From Bin34 sp963422415 (GTDB lineage Bacteria > Chloroflexota > Anaerolineae > Caldilineales > Caldilineaceae), in the NCBI GenBank assembly GCA_963422415.1, contig OY729430.1, forward strand, positions 2,294,001-2,358,000: a stretch of 64,000 bases of DNA. The letters are read 5' to 3'. The position numbers and the translations under genes were made by a program. Positions 28,601 through 37,260 of the stretch are shown piece by piece (within the stretch, counting starts at the first letter, position 1; each line of letters starts with the position of its first letter). The notes beneath the pieces are model-generated. The model was not told the origin of the DNA and made no database searches. It saw nothing but the letters and a program-made list of their open reading frames with translations.

Positions 28601-29188
28601 GCTCAGTTCCCGATGGACGGGAGCCAGATGGTCGGCGATGCGCGCCAGTCGGCGCTCCGCGGCCTGCTTTTTGTGGATGAGGCCCAATGCCCCGGCTGCC
28701 TCTTCGACAATGCGACGTCGCTGTGCTGGACTTACGATGAGAAACTGGTCACAGTGTCCTTGCCGAATCAGGCTGAAGGATCTCTTGGCCATGCCGAAGG
28801 GGGCGAAGATCTCTCGAATCTGGGTCAGGCGGGTGCGGTGACCATTCAACCGATATTCGCTTTCGCCATCTCGGTATCCCACCCGATTGATGTCAAAATC
28901 GTGCCCTTCCAGAGGCAGGACACCTTCTTGGTCCTCAATGGAAATTTGCACTTCCACCAAGTTGGGCGCGGCCAGACCGTTCATGGGCTGGTGGATCAGG
29001 TCTCGGGACCTTTTGATCCGCAAGGCGGAAAGGGCCTGTTCGCCCAGCACCCAAGCCACCGCGTCGGCCAGATTGCTTTTGCCGCTCCCGTTGGGTCCCA
29101 CTATGGCCGTCAACCCGGGACTCAGTTCCAGGTGGGCGCTGGCTCCGAAAGTCTTGAAGTCCCTGAGGTGGATGGATCTCAGTTTCAT
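25640..29188 (-). CDS. smc: Chromosome segregation ATPase SMC
   Basis: A 1182-residue SMC protein, the normal length. The N-terminal Walker A is GPNGSGKSNLADA (~33) with the Q-loop-like LIRQGHCDQF further on; the C-terminal part holds the ABC signature LSGGERAMTAIAFLYALL, Walker B FCVLDEIDAALDESN and the D-loop region. Between them are two long Gln/Glu/Arg-rich coiled coils and a hinge around residues 520-660. SMC dimers with ScpA and ScpB organise and separate chromosomes. Its hinge-side motif VRGTGAKRDSLL is slightly unusual but the protein looks intact. The gene is transcribed with the upstream membrane-protein gene (34 bp gap) and converges on thrC. Confidence 0.97.
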   Translation of the reverse strand: MKLRSIHLRDFKTFGASAHLELSPGLTAIVGPNGSGKSNLADAVAWVLGEQALSALRIKRSRDLIHQPMNGLAAPNLVEVQISIEDQEGVLPLEGHDFDINRVGYRDGESEYRLNGHRTRLTQIREIFAPFGMAKRSFSLIRQGHCDQFLIVSPAQRRRIVEEAAGALGLIHKKQAAERRLARIADHLAPVHRELSDLQLSLSHLERQARQFERRKRLVEELRIAVARFYAPVLQIVESELVQTARELAEMRSQQEISEMSFQRQRLSASQLQGQAHTLDEQVAAAQKGLSQAEEQYMALVSETQVLAEREHSLERLQAQNQSRQESEEQSLASVQSNLNQHRRVRAELENRTWQLQQKLHQVRQEVEEQRQTRMQQQQILARTEAELKVLEEAQGDLQREQSMLLWQQQQDEEAAQRQAEELRRTKAEALQIEKSLVRVQTERKDCTHRKGTLDSQLTSLQNAVAATRKTLQTQRQALSELDAQQSRCQARRDYCAETARQSAAPFAHVPGMERSLGQLGTLLHVEPASQAGVAACLGEWQYSYVFHTWAEATQVWQEAQKTKTASDLRLAVLEAVPAKAFSPLADATLLPAVQGAAEIRGLVGHLLTQAALAQDAKEAISRFSAKDPARRLSFIVTRQGDLLTEPGLVRVRGTGAKRDSLLNVAHEMRTLDSELQDLSRSQEQARDRIQDAIAQLARADREVRTVRAALQEVVLEIQRKQHEATLIQDRREALGNAIDDLKAALGTRSETARQRTARLSAIREALTPIGPKTAAVRHSRDNQVQAMQQWGQKDQTTALAELQERKKAQNRELEAMRALEAQERERCRDLAISVQRLQAEATAWDTDWTHLQDTRKATATHLATVERQVHAWRAKLSPLAKAKQQLDVTRTAQTEAFVQEREAYQKFETRRHQLELQHAEMTERRNWLHRTLLQDMELFEDRPVTESEAREFLQAVPTSGSPLQGDEADLDRIRRGIHRCGQVDPDLYRSFQATRGQHQLLEAQTTDLAASEADLRKVIAQLEQELDAITQRAFAAINQSFGEYFGRFFPGGKGWLEWQRDEGTMEPGMDLHVHLQGQRPQSIAALSGGERAMTAIAFLYALLKFNRPPFCVLDEIDAALDESNVGRIGSSLRELTQHTQFILITHNQHMLGYVDSIFGVTKNTEGISQLLSMELHNSPFA

Positions 29189-29222
29189 ATTTTGAAGGAG
29201 TGGCCGCCCGTCATGTTCGGGA

Positions 29223-29927
29223 TCAAGACAGGGCGATCAAGACACCGGTTGCGGTCATCGCCAGACCCAAGCCTAGCGCCGGTCTTTGCAGCGGCCAGGA
29301 AACCGCCGGCTTCACGCGATGCTGCCATAGCCATGGGCTTAGACCAAGGTGGACCACCCACAAGCCCACCAAGAGCAGGACTTGCCCCCAAGGAACGGCG
29401 ACATTGACAAAGTGCATCCAGTCGCTGGCATTGGAGAGCCCAAGATCAACGATGAGTCCCACTCCAAAGTACACGGTGTGGTTGGCGGAGTGCGCTACCA
29501 GCCAAGAACCAGTGAAGCCCCCCGTGACCAGCGTGCCGATCGTGGCCAACAGGATGCCCCCCATCAGAGGTATCCAGCCCGAGGAAGTCGGTGGGCCGGC
29601 AGCAGTCCCGACATAGAACAGCTCAAGCCACATGCGCCGCAATTCAAATCCATGGGGCATTATCCTTTCCAATGCCGCCATGTTCCAAGCGCCCAGCAGC
29701 AGCAGAAAGCCAACTTGCGTGCCAATCCACAACAGAAATACCGGGACATGCCTGCCTGCTGGTCCGAACCGGGCCGCCACTGCCGTGAAGGCCCCTAGTC
29801 CCAGGCCTTGCATCCCGAGCATCATCCAGTATTGGCCGCCCATGACCGGAAGCAGGCTGGTGAGCAAGGCAAAGACCCCGCACAGAAAGTAAAATGTCCA
29901 ATCAGAGGTCGGACGGTAGATTTCCAT
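29223..29927 (-). CDS. Multi-pass membrane protein, unknown function
   Basis: A 234-residue protein with about seven hydrophobic segments, from FYFLCGVFALLTSLLPVMGG near the N-terminus to LGLGLAMTATGVLIALS at the C-terminus. Small polar loops contain HSANHTVYFG and WMHFVNVAVPWGQ, but no family pattern I recognise. It is transcribed toward smc with a 34-bp gap. Length, strong membrane character and lack of competing frames support a real gene. It is divergent from another orphan membrane-protein gene. Confidence 0.65.
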   Translation of the reverse strand: MEIYRPTSDWTFYFLCGVFALLTSLLPVMGGQYWMMLGMQGLGLGAFTAVAARFGPAGRHVPVFLLWIGTQVGFLLLLGAWNMAALERIMPHGFELRRMWLELFYVGTAAGPPTSSGWIPLMGGILLATIGTLVTGGFTGSWLVAHSANHTVYFGVGLIVDLGLSNASDWMHFVNVAVPWGQVLLLVGLWVVHLGLSPWLWQHRVKPAVSWPLQRPALGLGLAMTATGVLIALS

Positions 29928-30023
29928 GCAAGTGACAGTCCGGCGGCGTTGTTGACAAAGCGGAGTAGGATTGTAACGGGGAGAGCCAACCTGTGTTGTT
30001 TCCTGTCAAGGCTATGGTAGTAC

Positions 30024-30572
30024 ATGCTTGAATTGTTTAGCCCTTTTCACCTTTGGCGCGCGGGAGGATACGATCCCGGCCAGTTGGGGGTTTATGCCCA
30101 ATACGCAGCTTGGTTTATCGGCTGCTCCACCTTGGTGGAAACCCTGGTCAGAAGTGGAGAGCAATTCATTGCCAACGTCAAGGGACGGGCTCTCTTCTGG
30201 TTCCAAGTCAAATTCTTCATCGGCTTGGGACTGACCTATGTAGCGTGCTTCTGGACAATGCACCTTGTTCTGACCACGGGGTTTGGGTACGGTGTGGATA
30301 CACTGACTTTCGTCGGGATCGTCGGTTTGGCGATTCTGCCCCGGGTGTACATGGTCTATGGGTTGATTCCCTATGTCGGCCGGACGGTGCAGTGCTTGAT
30401 TGACTTGTGGTCCCCTGTCTTGTTGTTTCTGGCCCTTCACCAAGGGATGGATATAGAATCGGGACAACTATGGCTCCTGTGGGGCACGGGGTTGGGCTGT
30501 TATCTGGGGACCCAAAGGCTATGCAAGGCCTGGGGACTCTGGCCGTCCTCCTTGAAAAGTGACCCAAGTTGA
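30024..30572 (+). CDS. Small membrane protein, unknown function
   Basis: A 182-residue protein with about four hydrophobic segments (for example WFQVKFFIGLGLTYVACFW and FVGIVGLAILPRVYMVYGL). No family recognised. The start ATG 30024 follows AAGG by about 15 nt. It ends 37 bp before the next gene on the same strand and is probably co-transcribed with it. The conserved-looking FIANVKGRALFWFQ segment is amphipathic. Confidence 0.6.
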   Translation: MLELFSPFHLWRAGGYDPGQLGVYAQYAAWFIGCSTLVETLVRSGEQFIANVKGRALFWFQVKFFIGLGLTYVACFWTMHLVLTTGFGYGVDTLTFVGIVGLAILPRVYMVYGLIPYVGRTVQCLIDLWSPVLLFLALHQGMDIESGQLWLLWGTGLGCYLGTQRLCKAWGLWPSSLKSDPS

Positions 30573-30609
30573 TTCCTGGACCTTAGGTGTGGTTCATTAG
30601 GGGAATGGG

Positions 30610-31614
30610 ATGAACGAAACGTTGAGTGATTTTCAGTTGGATGCAGCCTTTTGGTTCTGGGCCACGTTGCATTTGGCCCTGCTGTGGTTGGCGATATATC
30701 CCATCGTCATGTTGCGCGGTTTCGTATGCACGGGAGGGGCGTTGACCATACACTCTCGGTTGGTGCCACCGGATGGCAATGTCCGGCGGCAACGTACTCC
30801 GAGCGAAGCCTATGTCCTGTTCCTGTCCGGCATAGGCCGGGTGTCGTCGCATACCTATAGTCGGAGGGAGCAGGGCATTCTCCGGCGAATTGCCGACCTG
30901 TGCCCGCGGGCCGTCGTGCTGGATGATGTCTTTGCCTATTCCATCAACAACCAGCCCTTGACCGAAAATCGATCCCTGAGCGTGGTATGGCGTTGGGCCA
31001 TGCGGCAGAAGCTCAAGAAGCGCAAGCTGAATGTGTTGCTGGGATACCTGATCAATCTGCGCAACATAGTGCAAGTCGCCACCTCGGGCGACAGACGCTA
31101 CTCTCAGGTCTACAACAAGGGCTTTTCCGATGTGCTGGCCTACCACCTGCAGCAATACGGATACGATCTGGAAAACCCCAAGCCGCTCTTTTTGGTCTCC
31201 TATAGCGGAGCCGGTCAGATTGCCGCGGGCGCGGTGCAGCCTCTGCGGGAAGGCTATGGCCTGCCGGTGTACGTCATGATGCTGGCCTGCTTCTTCACCG
31301 ATGGGCCCGGCGTGGTGACCGCCAATCACATCTGGGAGTTCGTGGGCACCCTGGACAAGGCGTACCGCCTCTTTTGCGCCGTCACGCCCAGCCGCTGGCT
31401 GCGGCCGGGCCGCAACACTTGGTCCGAATATTTGCGACAAGGGAGCGTGACCCAAGTGGATATGGGGGCCATGCGCCACACGGGGAGGGGCGGATATCTG
31501 GACCGGAATAGCACGCTACCCAACGGAGTTAGCTACATCGATCACACGGCATCGCAATTTGCTGAAGTCATCAACGGCATCAGCGCCCAATATGCGCGCA
31601 AACAGATGGCATAG
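30610..31614 (+). CDS. Membrane-anchored alpha/beta-hydrolase-like protein
   Basis: A 334-residue protein with one N-terminal hydrophobic segment (FWFWATLHLALLWLAIYPIV) and a large soluble part. LFLVSYSGAGQIAAGA around residue 195 resembles the nucleophile elbow G/S-x-S-x-G of alpha/beta hydrolases, with an Asp in MLACFFTDGPG and His residues near the C-terminus that could complete a triad. VLFLSGIGRVSS near residue 75 could be an oxyanion strand. This is a fold suggestion, not an identification. Followed by gltX after 42 bp on the same strand. Confidence 0.6.
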   Translation: MNETLSDFQLDAAFWFWATLHLALLWLAIYPIVMLRGFVCTGGALTIHSRLVPPDGNVRRQRTPSEAYVLFLSGIGRVSSHTYSRREQGILRRIADLCPRAVVLDDVFAYSINNQPLTENRSLSVVWRWAMRQKLKKRKLNVLLGYLINLRNIVQVATSGDRRYSQVYNKGFSDVLAYHLQQYGYDLENPKPLFLVSYSGAGQIAAGAVQPLREGYGLPVYVMMLACFFTDGPGVVTANHIWEFVGTLDKAYRLFCAVTPSRWLRPGRNTWSEYLRQGSVTQVDMGAMRHTGRGGYLDRNSTLPNGVSYIDHTASQFAEVINGISAQYARKQMA

Positions 31615-31656
31615 CCGTGGTGTCCACTTGAACCTCCGGCCAGCGGACCAAGAGCC

Positions 31657-33171
31657 ATGATGGCCGACAAGGTCAGGACTCGTTTTGCGCCCAGTCCCAC
31701 GGGCACTGTCCATCTGGGATCCCTGCGCACCGCCCTTTTCGCTTGGCTCTGGGCTCGGCATGCCGAGGGGGACTTCGTGCTGCGCATCGAAGACACGGAC
31801 ACCAAGAGATTTGATCCCGACAGCGTGGCCGGCATTATGGAGGGCTTGCGCTGGTTAGGGCTGGATTGGGATGAGGGGCCGGATATAGGCGGTCCCTTTG
31901 GCCCCTACACGCAGAGTGAAAGGGGGGCGCTCTATCGAGATCATGCCCAGCGCCTGCTCTCGTCCGACAAGAGCTATCGCTGCTTTTGTTCCCCCGAACG
32001 TCTGCAGAGACTGCGGCAAGAACAGAGGGCGGCCAAGCGGCAACCCCAATACGACGGCGCCTGCCGCCACTTATCGCATGATGAATCGGCCGCTCGGGCG
32101 GCCGTGGGAGAGCCGTTCACGATCCGCCTGCGCCTGCCTGCACAGGCGCAGATAACTTTCCACGACGTCATCCGCGGCGACATCACTGTCGCGGCGTCCA
32201 CGCTACAGGATCCCATTCTGGTCAAGAGCGATGGCATGGCGGTCTACCACTTGGCGGCCGTGGTGGACGACCACCGCATGCACATATCTCACGTGCTGCG
32301 CGGAGAGGAGTGGATAGCCACCGCACCGTACCATGTATTGCTGTATGAAGCCTTCGGATGGGACACGCCCGCCTGGGTGCATCTGCCGGTCATTCTGAAT
32401 CCAGATGGCAAGGGCAAGATGAGCAAGCGGCACCAAGGAGAACGGCATCTGCCGGTCAACGTGCAGGATTTCATGACCGCGGGCGTCTTGCCGGATGCCA
32501 TGTTCAATTTCCTGTCCCTCTTGGGTTGGACTCCGGATGCATCGAAAGAGCTCTTCACCCGGCAGGAGCTGATTGACAGGTTCGAACTGGCCATGATTTC
32601 CCCTGCGGCGGCCAAGATGCCCTATGCCAAGCTGGAATGGATGAATGGGGAGTACGTGCGCAGGCTATCTTCCCAGGCGTTCAGATCCGTATCCACGCCC
32701 TTCTTGGCCCGCGCGTTTGGCAAGTCCGAGACTGCAGTGGACCAAATGGCGGGTCTGGACTATGTGCTGCCCGAAATCCAGACCCGAGTCAAGACTCTGA
32801 GAGAGGTCGCCCCTTGGCTGTCTTGGGCATTCAAGTCCGCCGCCGACATGGAGTATACCCCCATAGACATGTTGATTGGACGCCAGTTGGATGCCCGGCA
32901 GAGCGCGGAGACGCTGGAAGTCTGCCAGGCGATGCTGGAAGAGGCTGTCCCGTTTGAACCGAAAGTCTTGCAAGCGCTGTTTCGAGTTGCGGCCCAAGAA
33001 CAGGACATGAAACTAGGAAGCCTGCTGGGTCCCGTGCGAGGCGCCATCTCGGGGGCCAAGGTGTCTCCCCCCTTGTTTGAAATGATGGCGGCCCTGGGCC
33101 GACGTGAGTGTCAGGCGCGGATCCATCGAGCGCATACGGCGCTGGTGGCGGAGGATGTCGCAAGGTCTTGA
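31657..33171 (+). CDS. gltX: Glutamyl-tRNA synthetase
   Basis: A 504-residue class I aminoacyl-tRNA synthetase that charges tRNA-Glu (and in some bacteria tRNA-Gln). The HIGH-type signature is RFAPSPTGTVHLGSLRTALF near residue 8 and the KMSKS-type loop is GKGKMSKRHQG at ~252. The VLRIEDTDTKR glutamate/ATP-site segment and VLRGEEWIATAPYH are typical. The C-terminal helical domain ends at HTALVAEDVARS. The start could be ATG 31657 or the adjacent ATG 31660. The next features downstream are tRNA-Gln and, two genes on, glnS, an unusual clustering of glutamate/glutamine charging genes. Confidence 0.95.
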   Translation: MMADKVRTRFAPSPTGTVHLGSLRTALFAWLWARHAEGDFVLRIEDTDTKRFDPDSVAGIMEGLRWLGLDWDEGPDIGGPFGPYTQSERGALYRDHAQRLLSSDKSYRCFCSPERLQRLRQEQRAAKRQPQYDGACRHLSHDESAARAAVGEPFTIRLRLPAQAQITFHDVIRGDITVAASTLQDPILVKSDGMAVYHLAAVVDDHRMHISHVLRGEEWIATAPYHVLLYEAFGWDTPAWVHLPVILNPDGKGKMSKRHQGERHLPVNVQDFMTAGVLPDAMFNFLSLLGWTPDASKELFTRQELIDRFELAMISPAAAKMPYAKLEWMNGEYVRRLSSQAFRSVSTPFLARAFGKSETAVDQMAGLDYVLPEIQTRVKTLREVAPWLSWAFKSAADMEYTPIDMLIGRQLDARQSAETLEVCQAMLEEAVPFEPKVLQALFRVAAQEQDMKLGSLLGPVRGAISGAKVSPPLFEMMAALGRRECQARIHRAHTALVAEDVARS

Positions 33172-33232
33172 AGGGTTGGTGACGCGGAACCCCAGGCTCT
33201 ATCTCCGGCGTTGTCCAGTGGAGCGGTGCATG

Positions 33233-33263
33233 TTGGCAACACCTTGCGGAAATCGCGTATACT
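33233..33263 (+). promoter_or_regulatory. Candidate promoter of tRNA-Gln
   Basis: TTGGCA (33233-33238) and TATACT (33258-33263) lie 19 bp apart, 28 bp before the tRNA 5' end. The spacing is slightly long for a sigma-70 promoter. Confidence 0.4.
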
Positions 33264-33291
33264 GGGGAAGCCTCTGTACCAGAGAGGCCAT

Positions 33292-33363
33292 TGGGGGATA
33301 GTTTAATTGGCAGAACACATGACTCTGGATCATGTAGTCGGGGTTCAAATCCCTGTCCCCCAG
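33292..33363 (+). tRNA. tRNA-Gln (anticodon CTG)
   Basis: A 72-nt tRNA with acceptor stem TGGGGGA/TCCCCCA, discriminator G, D-arm GTT/AAC, anticodon stem CATGA/TCATG around loop CTCTGGA (anticodon CUG) and T-loop TTCAAAT. The weak U1-A72 pair and G73 are known glutaminyl-tRNA synthetase identity elements. CCA is not encoded. Confidence 0.95.
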
Positions 33364-33453
33364 CTCTGGGTTGTGAGTCTCCGTCTCTGACGGGGACGAT
33401 CTTCCGGCGTCTGTCTGTACCTAGGGGCACATCCATACTTGCCATGAATCGGG

Positions 33454-34509
33454 ATGTCTGAACTGCGCGCCTTGGCCGCCTGCATGGGCGATCTCGTCTC
33501 GGATCTGTTGACCACGCTGGATTCAAGTCAGCGTCGATCTCTGTCGCTGGATTTTGCGGAGGAAACCGAGCGTACCTTCTGGGATTACACTCCGCGCGCC
33601 CGACGGGGACTTTCCTTGCGAGAGATGGATCGTTCCCAGCAGCAAACAGTGACACGGCTTCTGCGGGTGGCCTTGAGTCATCAGGGGCTGAACACCGTCT
33701 CGATCATCATGGCCTTGGAAACCATTCTCGATGCCCAAGAGAATTTTACCCGACCCCTGCCGGGTCGGGACTGCGCCAACTACGTACTGACCCTTTTTGG
33801 CCTGCCCGACGACCAGGCGCCGTGGGGATGGCGTTTCGAGGGACACCACGTGTCTTTGCACTACACCATTTCACAAGGTCTGATCGTGTCTCCCTTCCCC
33901 CTGTTTCTCGGGGCCAATCCGCGCGAGTGCGAGCTGGCCGGGGGCATTTCGTTGCGACCCCTGCGGGAATTCGAGGATGGTGCACGCGATTTTCTGGTTT
34001 CGCTGGATGAAGAACAGCAAGACCAGGCGCTGCTGACTCCCCATGCTCCCCGCGACATCATGATGGGCAATCGCTCCAGGGTGGAATATGGAATGCCCCC
34101 CTTGTTTGCCGTGCAATCCTGGCAACAGGAGACGGGCGCTTCGGACCACGATGTGCAGGCCCTGATTCTGAACAGGCAGGCGGCAGGCATAGAGGCTCAA
34201 GCGCTTTCCGTGGGGCAAGCCGCCCATTTGATCCGGCTGATTCACAAGTATCTGGACTGCCTGCCCGAAAGTCTGGCGGCTGCGGAAATGAATCGGATCG
34301 GCTCTCTGGGGGACCGGCCGCTTCATTTCGCGTGGGCCGGCAGCCCAATTTTGGGCGAAGCCTGCTACTATCGTATTCAGGCGCCCGACGTCCTGATTGA
34401 ATTTGACAACTATCAGAACGACGCCAATCATGTTCATGCGGTGTGGCGGAATCCCGCCAATGACTTTGGCCGCGATCTCTTGGCCCGACATTACGCCGCG
34501 CATCACTGA
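33454..34509 (+). CDS. DUF3500-family protein
   Basis: A 351-residue protein of a family with no known function. The signature region WGWRFEGHHVSLHYTISQGLIV followed by FPLFLGANPRECE matches the DUF3500 core as I know it, and YRIQAPDVLIEFDNYQNDANHVHAVWRNPANDFGRDLL at the C-terminus is the other conserved block. There is no signal peptide in this copy. Conserved His residues (GHH, NHVH) suggest a metal or catalytic site. It lies between tRNA-Gln and glnS, about 90 bp from each. Confidence 0.8.
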   Translation: MSELRALAACMGDLVSDLLTTLDSSQRRSLSLDFAEETERTFWDYTPRARRGLSLREMDRSQQQTVTRLLRVALSHQGLNTVSIIMALETILDAQENFTRPLPGRDCANYVLTLFGLPDDQAPWGWRFEGHHVSLHYTISQGLIVSPFPLFLGANPRECELAGGISLRPLREFEDGARDFLVSLDEEQQDQALLTPHAPRDIMMGNRSRVEYGMPPLFAVQSWQQETGASDHDVQALILNRQAAGIEAQALSVGQAAHLIRLIHKYLDCLPESLAAAEMNRIGSLGDRPLHFAWAGSPILGEACYYRIQAPDVLIEFDNYQNDANHVHAVWRNPANDFGRDLLARHYAAHH

Positions 34510-34590
34510 ACTCTCCGACCTTGTCGCCGCAGGTCAACCCGGGAGCACTTTGATAAGATTCCGGCTTGCCTTTTCCACAGTCTGCTGGTC

Positions 34591-36297
34591 ATGTCCGATT
34601 TAGCCCCACCAATTGCCAAGGACCCCGAGACCGCCGGCCCGGATTTCATTCGAGCGCGGATCTTGGAGGATCAAGAGACGGGCCACTTCGACAGGCGGGT
34701 GGTAACCCGATTCCCCCCCGAACCCAATGGCTTTCTCCACATTGGCCACGCGAAAGCGGTGCTTCTCAATATGGGACTTGCCCGTGAATTCGGGGGTCGA
34801 TTCAACTTGCGCTTTGACGACACCAATCCCCAGAACGAGGCCTCCGAGTTTGTGGAGGCGATCCAGCGTGACCTGACCTGGCTGGGTGTGGAATGGGACG
34901 GCGTTCCCAAGTTTGCCTCGGGGTATTTTGAACAGCTGTACCTTTGGGCCACCGACCTGACTGCGAAAGGCAAGGCCTATGTAGACGATCTCTCGGCGGA
35001 CCAGATTCGGGAGTACCGGGGTACCTTGACCGAACCGGGTCGGAACAGCCCCTATCGAAATCGGTCCGTCGCCGAAAATCTGGAGCTGTTTGCGGCCATG
35101 CGCGCGGGCGAGTTTCCCGATGGAGCCAAGGTCCTGCGCGCCAAGATCGACATGGCGTCGCCCAACTTGAACCTGCGGGACCCAGTTCTCTACCGCATTC
35201 TGCGGTCGACGCACCACCAAACCCAGGACGTGTGGTGTATCTATCCCACCTACGACTGGGCCCACGGGCAAAGCGACTCCATCGAAGGTGTGACCCATTC
35301 CCTGTGCTCGCTGGAGTTTGCAGACCACAATCCCCTGTATCAATGGTTCCTGCAGGAGCTGGGCCTATACGCTCCCGTCCAATTGGAGTTCGCACGGCTG
35401 GAACTGACGCACACCATCGTCAGCAAGCGCGTGATCAACACGTTGATTCAGCAAGGCCTACTGGATGGTTGGGACGATCCCCGCATGAGCACACTGGCCG
35501 GCTTGCGCCGACGTGGCGTGCCCGCGGCGGCCATCAGGGAGCTCTGCAGGCAAGTGGGCGTGGCCAAGACGAACAGCTTGGTGGAAACCCAGCTCTTTGA
35601 CCATTGTGTACGGCAGGAACTGAACCGAACGGCGTTGCGTCGCATGGGTGTCCTGGATCCGGTGAAACTGGTTGTGACCAACTATCCCGCGGGACAGCGG
35701 GAGGAGTTCGAGGCCATCAACAATCCGGAAGACGAAAGCGCCGGGACACGGCCCATTGCTTTCAGCCGCGAGCTGTACATTGAAAGGTCGGACTACCAGG
35801 ACAATCCGCATCGCAAATTCCATCGCCTGGCCTTGGGCAAGCGCGTGCGTCTGCGCTATGCCTACATTGTGACCTGTACCGGGGTCAGGCATGACGCAAG
35901 GGGAGAAGTGGTGGAAGTGCATTGCACCTACGATCCCGCCACGCGCGGAGGATTCACACCCGATGGGAGCAAGGTGCGCGGCACAATTCACTGGGTGGAT
36001 TGCCGCACCGCGTTGGATGCGGAAGTGCAACTGATCGATCATCTTTTCCTGGATCCCCGTGTGACCTACATGAAGGCCGATGTCGTCCCTGAAGCGTTCA
36101 ATCCAAATTCCCGCCGGATCATGGACGGGGTCAAGATAGAGCCCGCCGTGGTGCAGGCCGCCAAGGCCGACACCATCCAGTTGGAACGCCAAGGATATTT
36201 CCGCCAGGACAGCAAGGCCGCAACAGGACAGATTTCCCTGATTCGCACTGTGGCCCTCCGCGATTCTTGGAAAAAGATCACCAGACAGGCCGGCTGA
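34591..36297 (+). CDS. glnS: Glutaminyl-tRNA synthetase
   Basis: A 568-residue class Ib synthetase that charges tRNA-Gln directly. RFPPEPNGFLHIGHAKA near residue 40 is the HIGH region with the GlnRS-specific PPEPNGYLHIGHAKS pattern; LRFDDTNPQNE follows. The KMSKS equivalent is HTIVSKRVINTLI, close to the MSKRKL of GlnRS. The C-terminal beta-barrel anticodon-binding domain is complete, with LGKRVRLRYAYIVTCTG and GGFTPDGSKVRGTIHWV. The length matches the ~550-residue bacterial enzyme without an N-terminal YqeY-type or GatB-like extension. Its cognate-looking tRNA-Gln lies 1.2 kb upstream, which argues for the direct route of Gln-tRNA formation. Confidence 0.96.
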   Translation: MSDLAPPIAKDPETAGPDFIRARILEDQETGHFDRRVVTRFPPEPNGFLHIGHAKAVLLNMGLAREFGGRFNLRFDDTNPQNEASEFVEAIQRDLTWLGVEWDGVPKFASGYFEQLYLWATDLTAKGKAYVDDLSADQIREYRGTLTEPGRNSPYRNRSVAENLELFAAMRAGEFPDGAKVLRAKIDMASPNLNLRDPVLYRILRSTHHQTQDVWCIYPTYDWAHGQSDSIEGVTHSLCSLEFADHNPLYQWFLQELGLYAPVQLEFARLELTHTIVSKRVINTLIQQGLLDGWDDPRMSTLAGLRRRGVPAAAIRELCRQVGVAKTNSLVETQLFDHCVRQELNRTALRRMGVLDPVKLVVTNYPAGQREEFEAINNPEDESAGTRPIAFSRELYIERSDYQDNPHRKFHRLALGKRVRLRYAYIVTCTGVRHDARGEVVEVHCTYDPATRGGFTPDGSKVRGTIHWVDCRTALDAEVQLIDHLFLDPRVTYMKADVVPEAFNPNSRRIMDGVKIEPAVVQAAKADTIQLERQGYFRQDSKAATGQISLIRTVALRDSWKKITRQAG

Positions 36298-36372
36298 GGT
36301 GGCGCAGGAATTCGGTTCCCGGGTTGGTCCCTGCCTGGATCACTGCGCTCCGTGTCTTGGTGCCATGAATCC

Positions 36373-37212
36373 ATGGACACGGATCTCGCGGTGAAGAAAA
36401 TCATAGTTTCCGCCGCCTTGGTAGGGTCCAGACCCACCAAGGCGATGAATCCGGCTGTGCCCTATGCACCCTCCGAAATTGCCCAGAGCGCGTTCGAGGC
36501 GTTTCAGGCCGGCGCCGCCATTGCGCATGTTCATGTACGTGATCCCGAGACGGGCAGGCCCAGCTCGGACATCAGTCTTGTCCGTGAGACCATGGAACGC
36601 ATCCGCGACCTTTGCCCCATCTTGGTCAATCTCACCACCAGTGGCTTCGATCTGGAAGATCAGAGCCTGGACTCCCGACTGGCATCTCTGACATTGCGAC
36701 CCGAGATCTGCTCCTTGGACGTGGGTTCGCTCAACTTTGTGGATCGACCTTTCCTGAATCCTCCCGATTGGGGTATGGCCGCCGCCCGTCGCACACAGGA
36801 GTTGGGGATCAAGCCCGAGCTGGAAGTCTTTGACATGGGACAGGTCGAACAGGCCCGACACCTTGTGGACCTGGGGCTGGTGGACCCGCCCCCCTGGCTG
36901 CAGTGCTGTCTCGGCATCAAATGGGGGCTGCCAGCCACCATTGAAAATCTGCTGTACATGCACCGTCGCATCCCGTCCGATGCCGAGTGGTCCGTCTTGG
37001 GAGTGGGAGCGGCCCAACTGACGCTGACCACCGTGGCTCCCTTGCTGGGAGGCCACATTCGGGTGGGCTTCGAAGACAATCTGTACTACGCTCGGGGCCA
37101 GCTGGCCCACAGCAATGCCCAACTGGTTGCCAGAGCCGTGCAGATTCTGGAACTGCTAAATCTACAGGTGGCCCATGTGGACGACGCCCGACGCACATTG
37201 GGTCTGGCCTGA
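36373..37212 (+). CDS. Beta-keto acid cleavage enzyme (BKACE family, DUF849)
   Basis: A 279-residue TIM-barrel protein of the family of 3-keto-5-aminohexanoate cleavage enzyme (Kce). These Zn-dependent enzymes cleave a beta-keto acid with acetyl-CoA, giving acetoacetate and a new CoA ester. IIVSAALVGSRPTK and AGAAIAHVHVRDPETGRPS contain the metal-binding HVH motif and the Asp/Arg pair; LNFVDRPF, LEVFDMGQV and GGHIRVGFEDNLYYARGQ are the other conserved strands. The specific substrate is not readable. I start at ATG 36373 rather than the open frame start at 36352. sucC follows after 48 bp, suggesting the CoA ester product is handled by the neighbours. Confidence 0.88.
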   Translation: MDTDLAVKKIIVSAALVGSRPTKAMNPAVPYAPSEIAQSAFEAFQAGAAIAHVHVRDPETGRPSSDISLVRETMERIRDLCPILVNLTTSGFDLEDQSLDSRLASLTLRPEICSLDVGSLNFVDRPFLNPPDWGMAAARRTQELGIKPELEVFDMGQVEQARHLVDLGLVDPPPWLQCCLGIKWGLPATIENLLYMHRRIPSDAEWSVLGVGAAQLTLTTVAPLLGGHIRVGFEDNLYYARGQLAHSNAQLVARAVQILELLNLQVAHVDDARRTLGLA

Positions 37213-37260
37213 TTGCAGGATTGCCAAGCAGCAAGGCCGAAAGGCAGGAGTTTTCCATCC

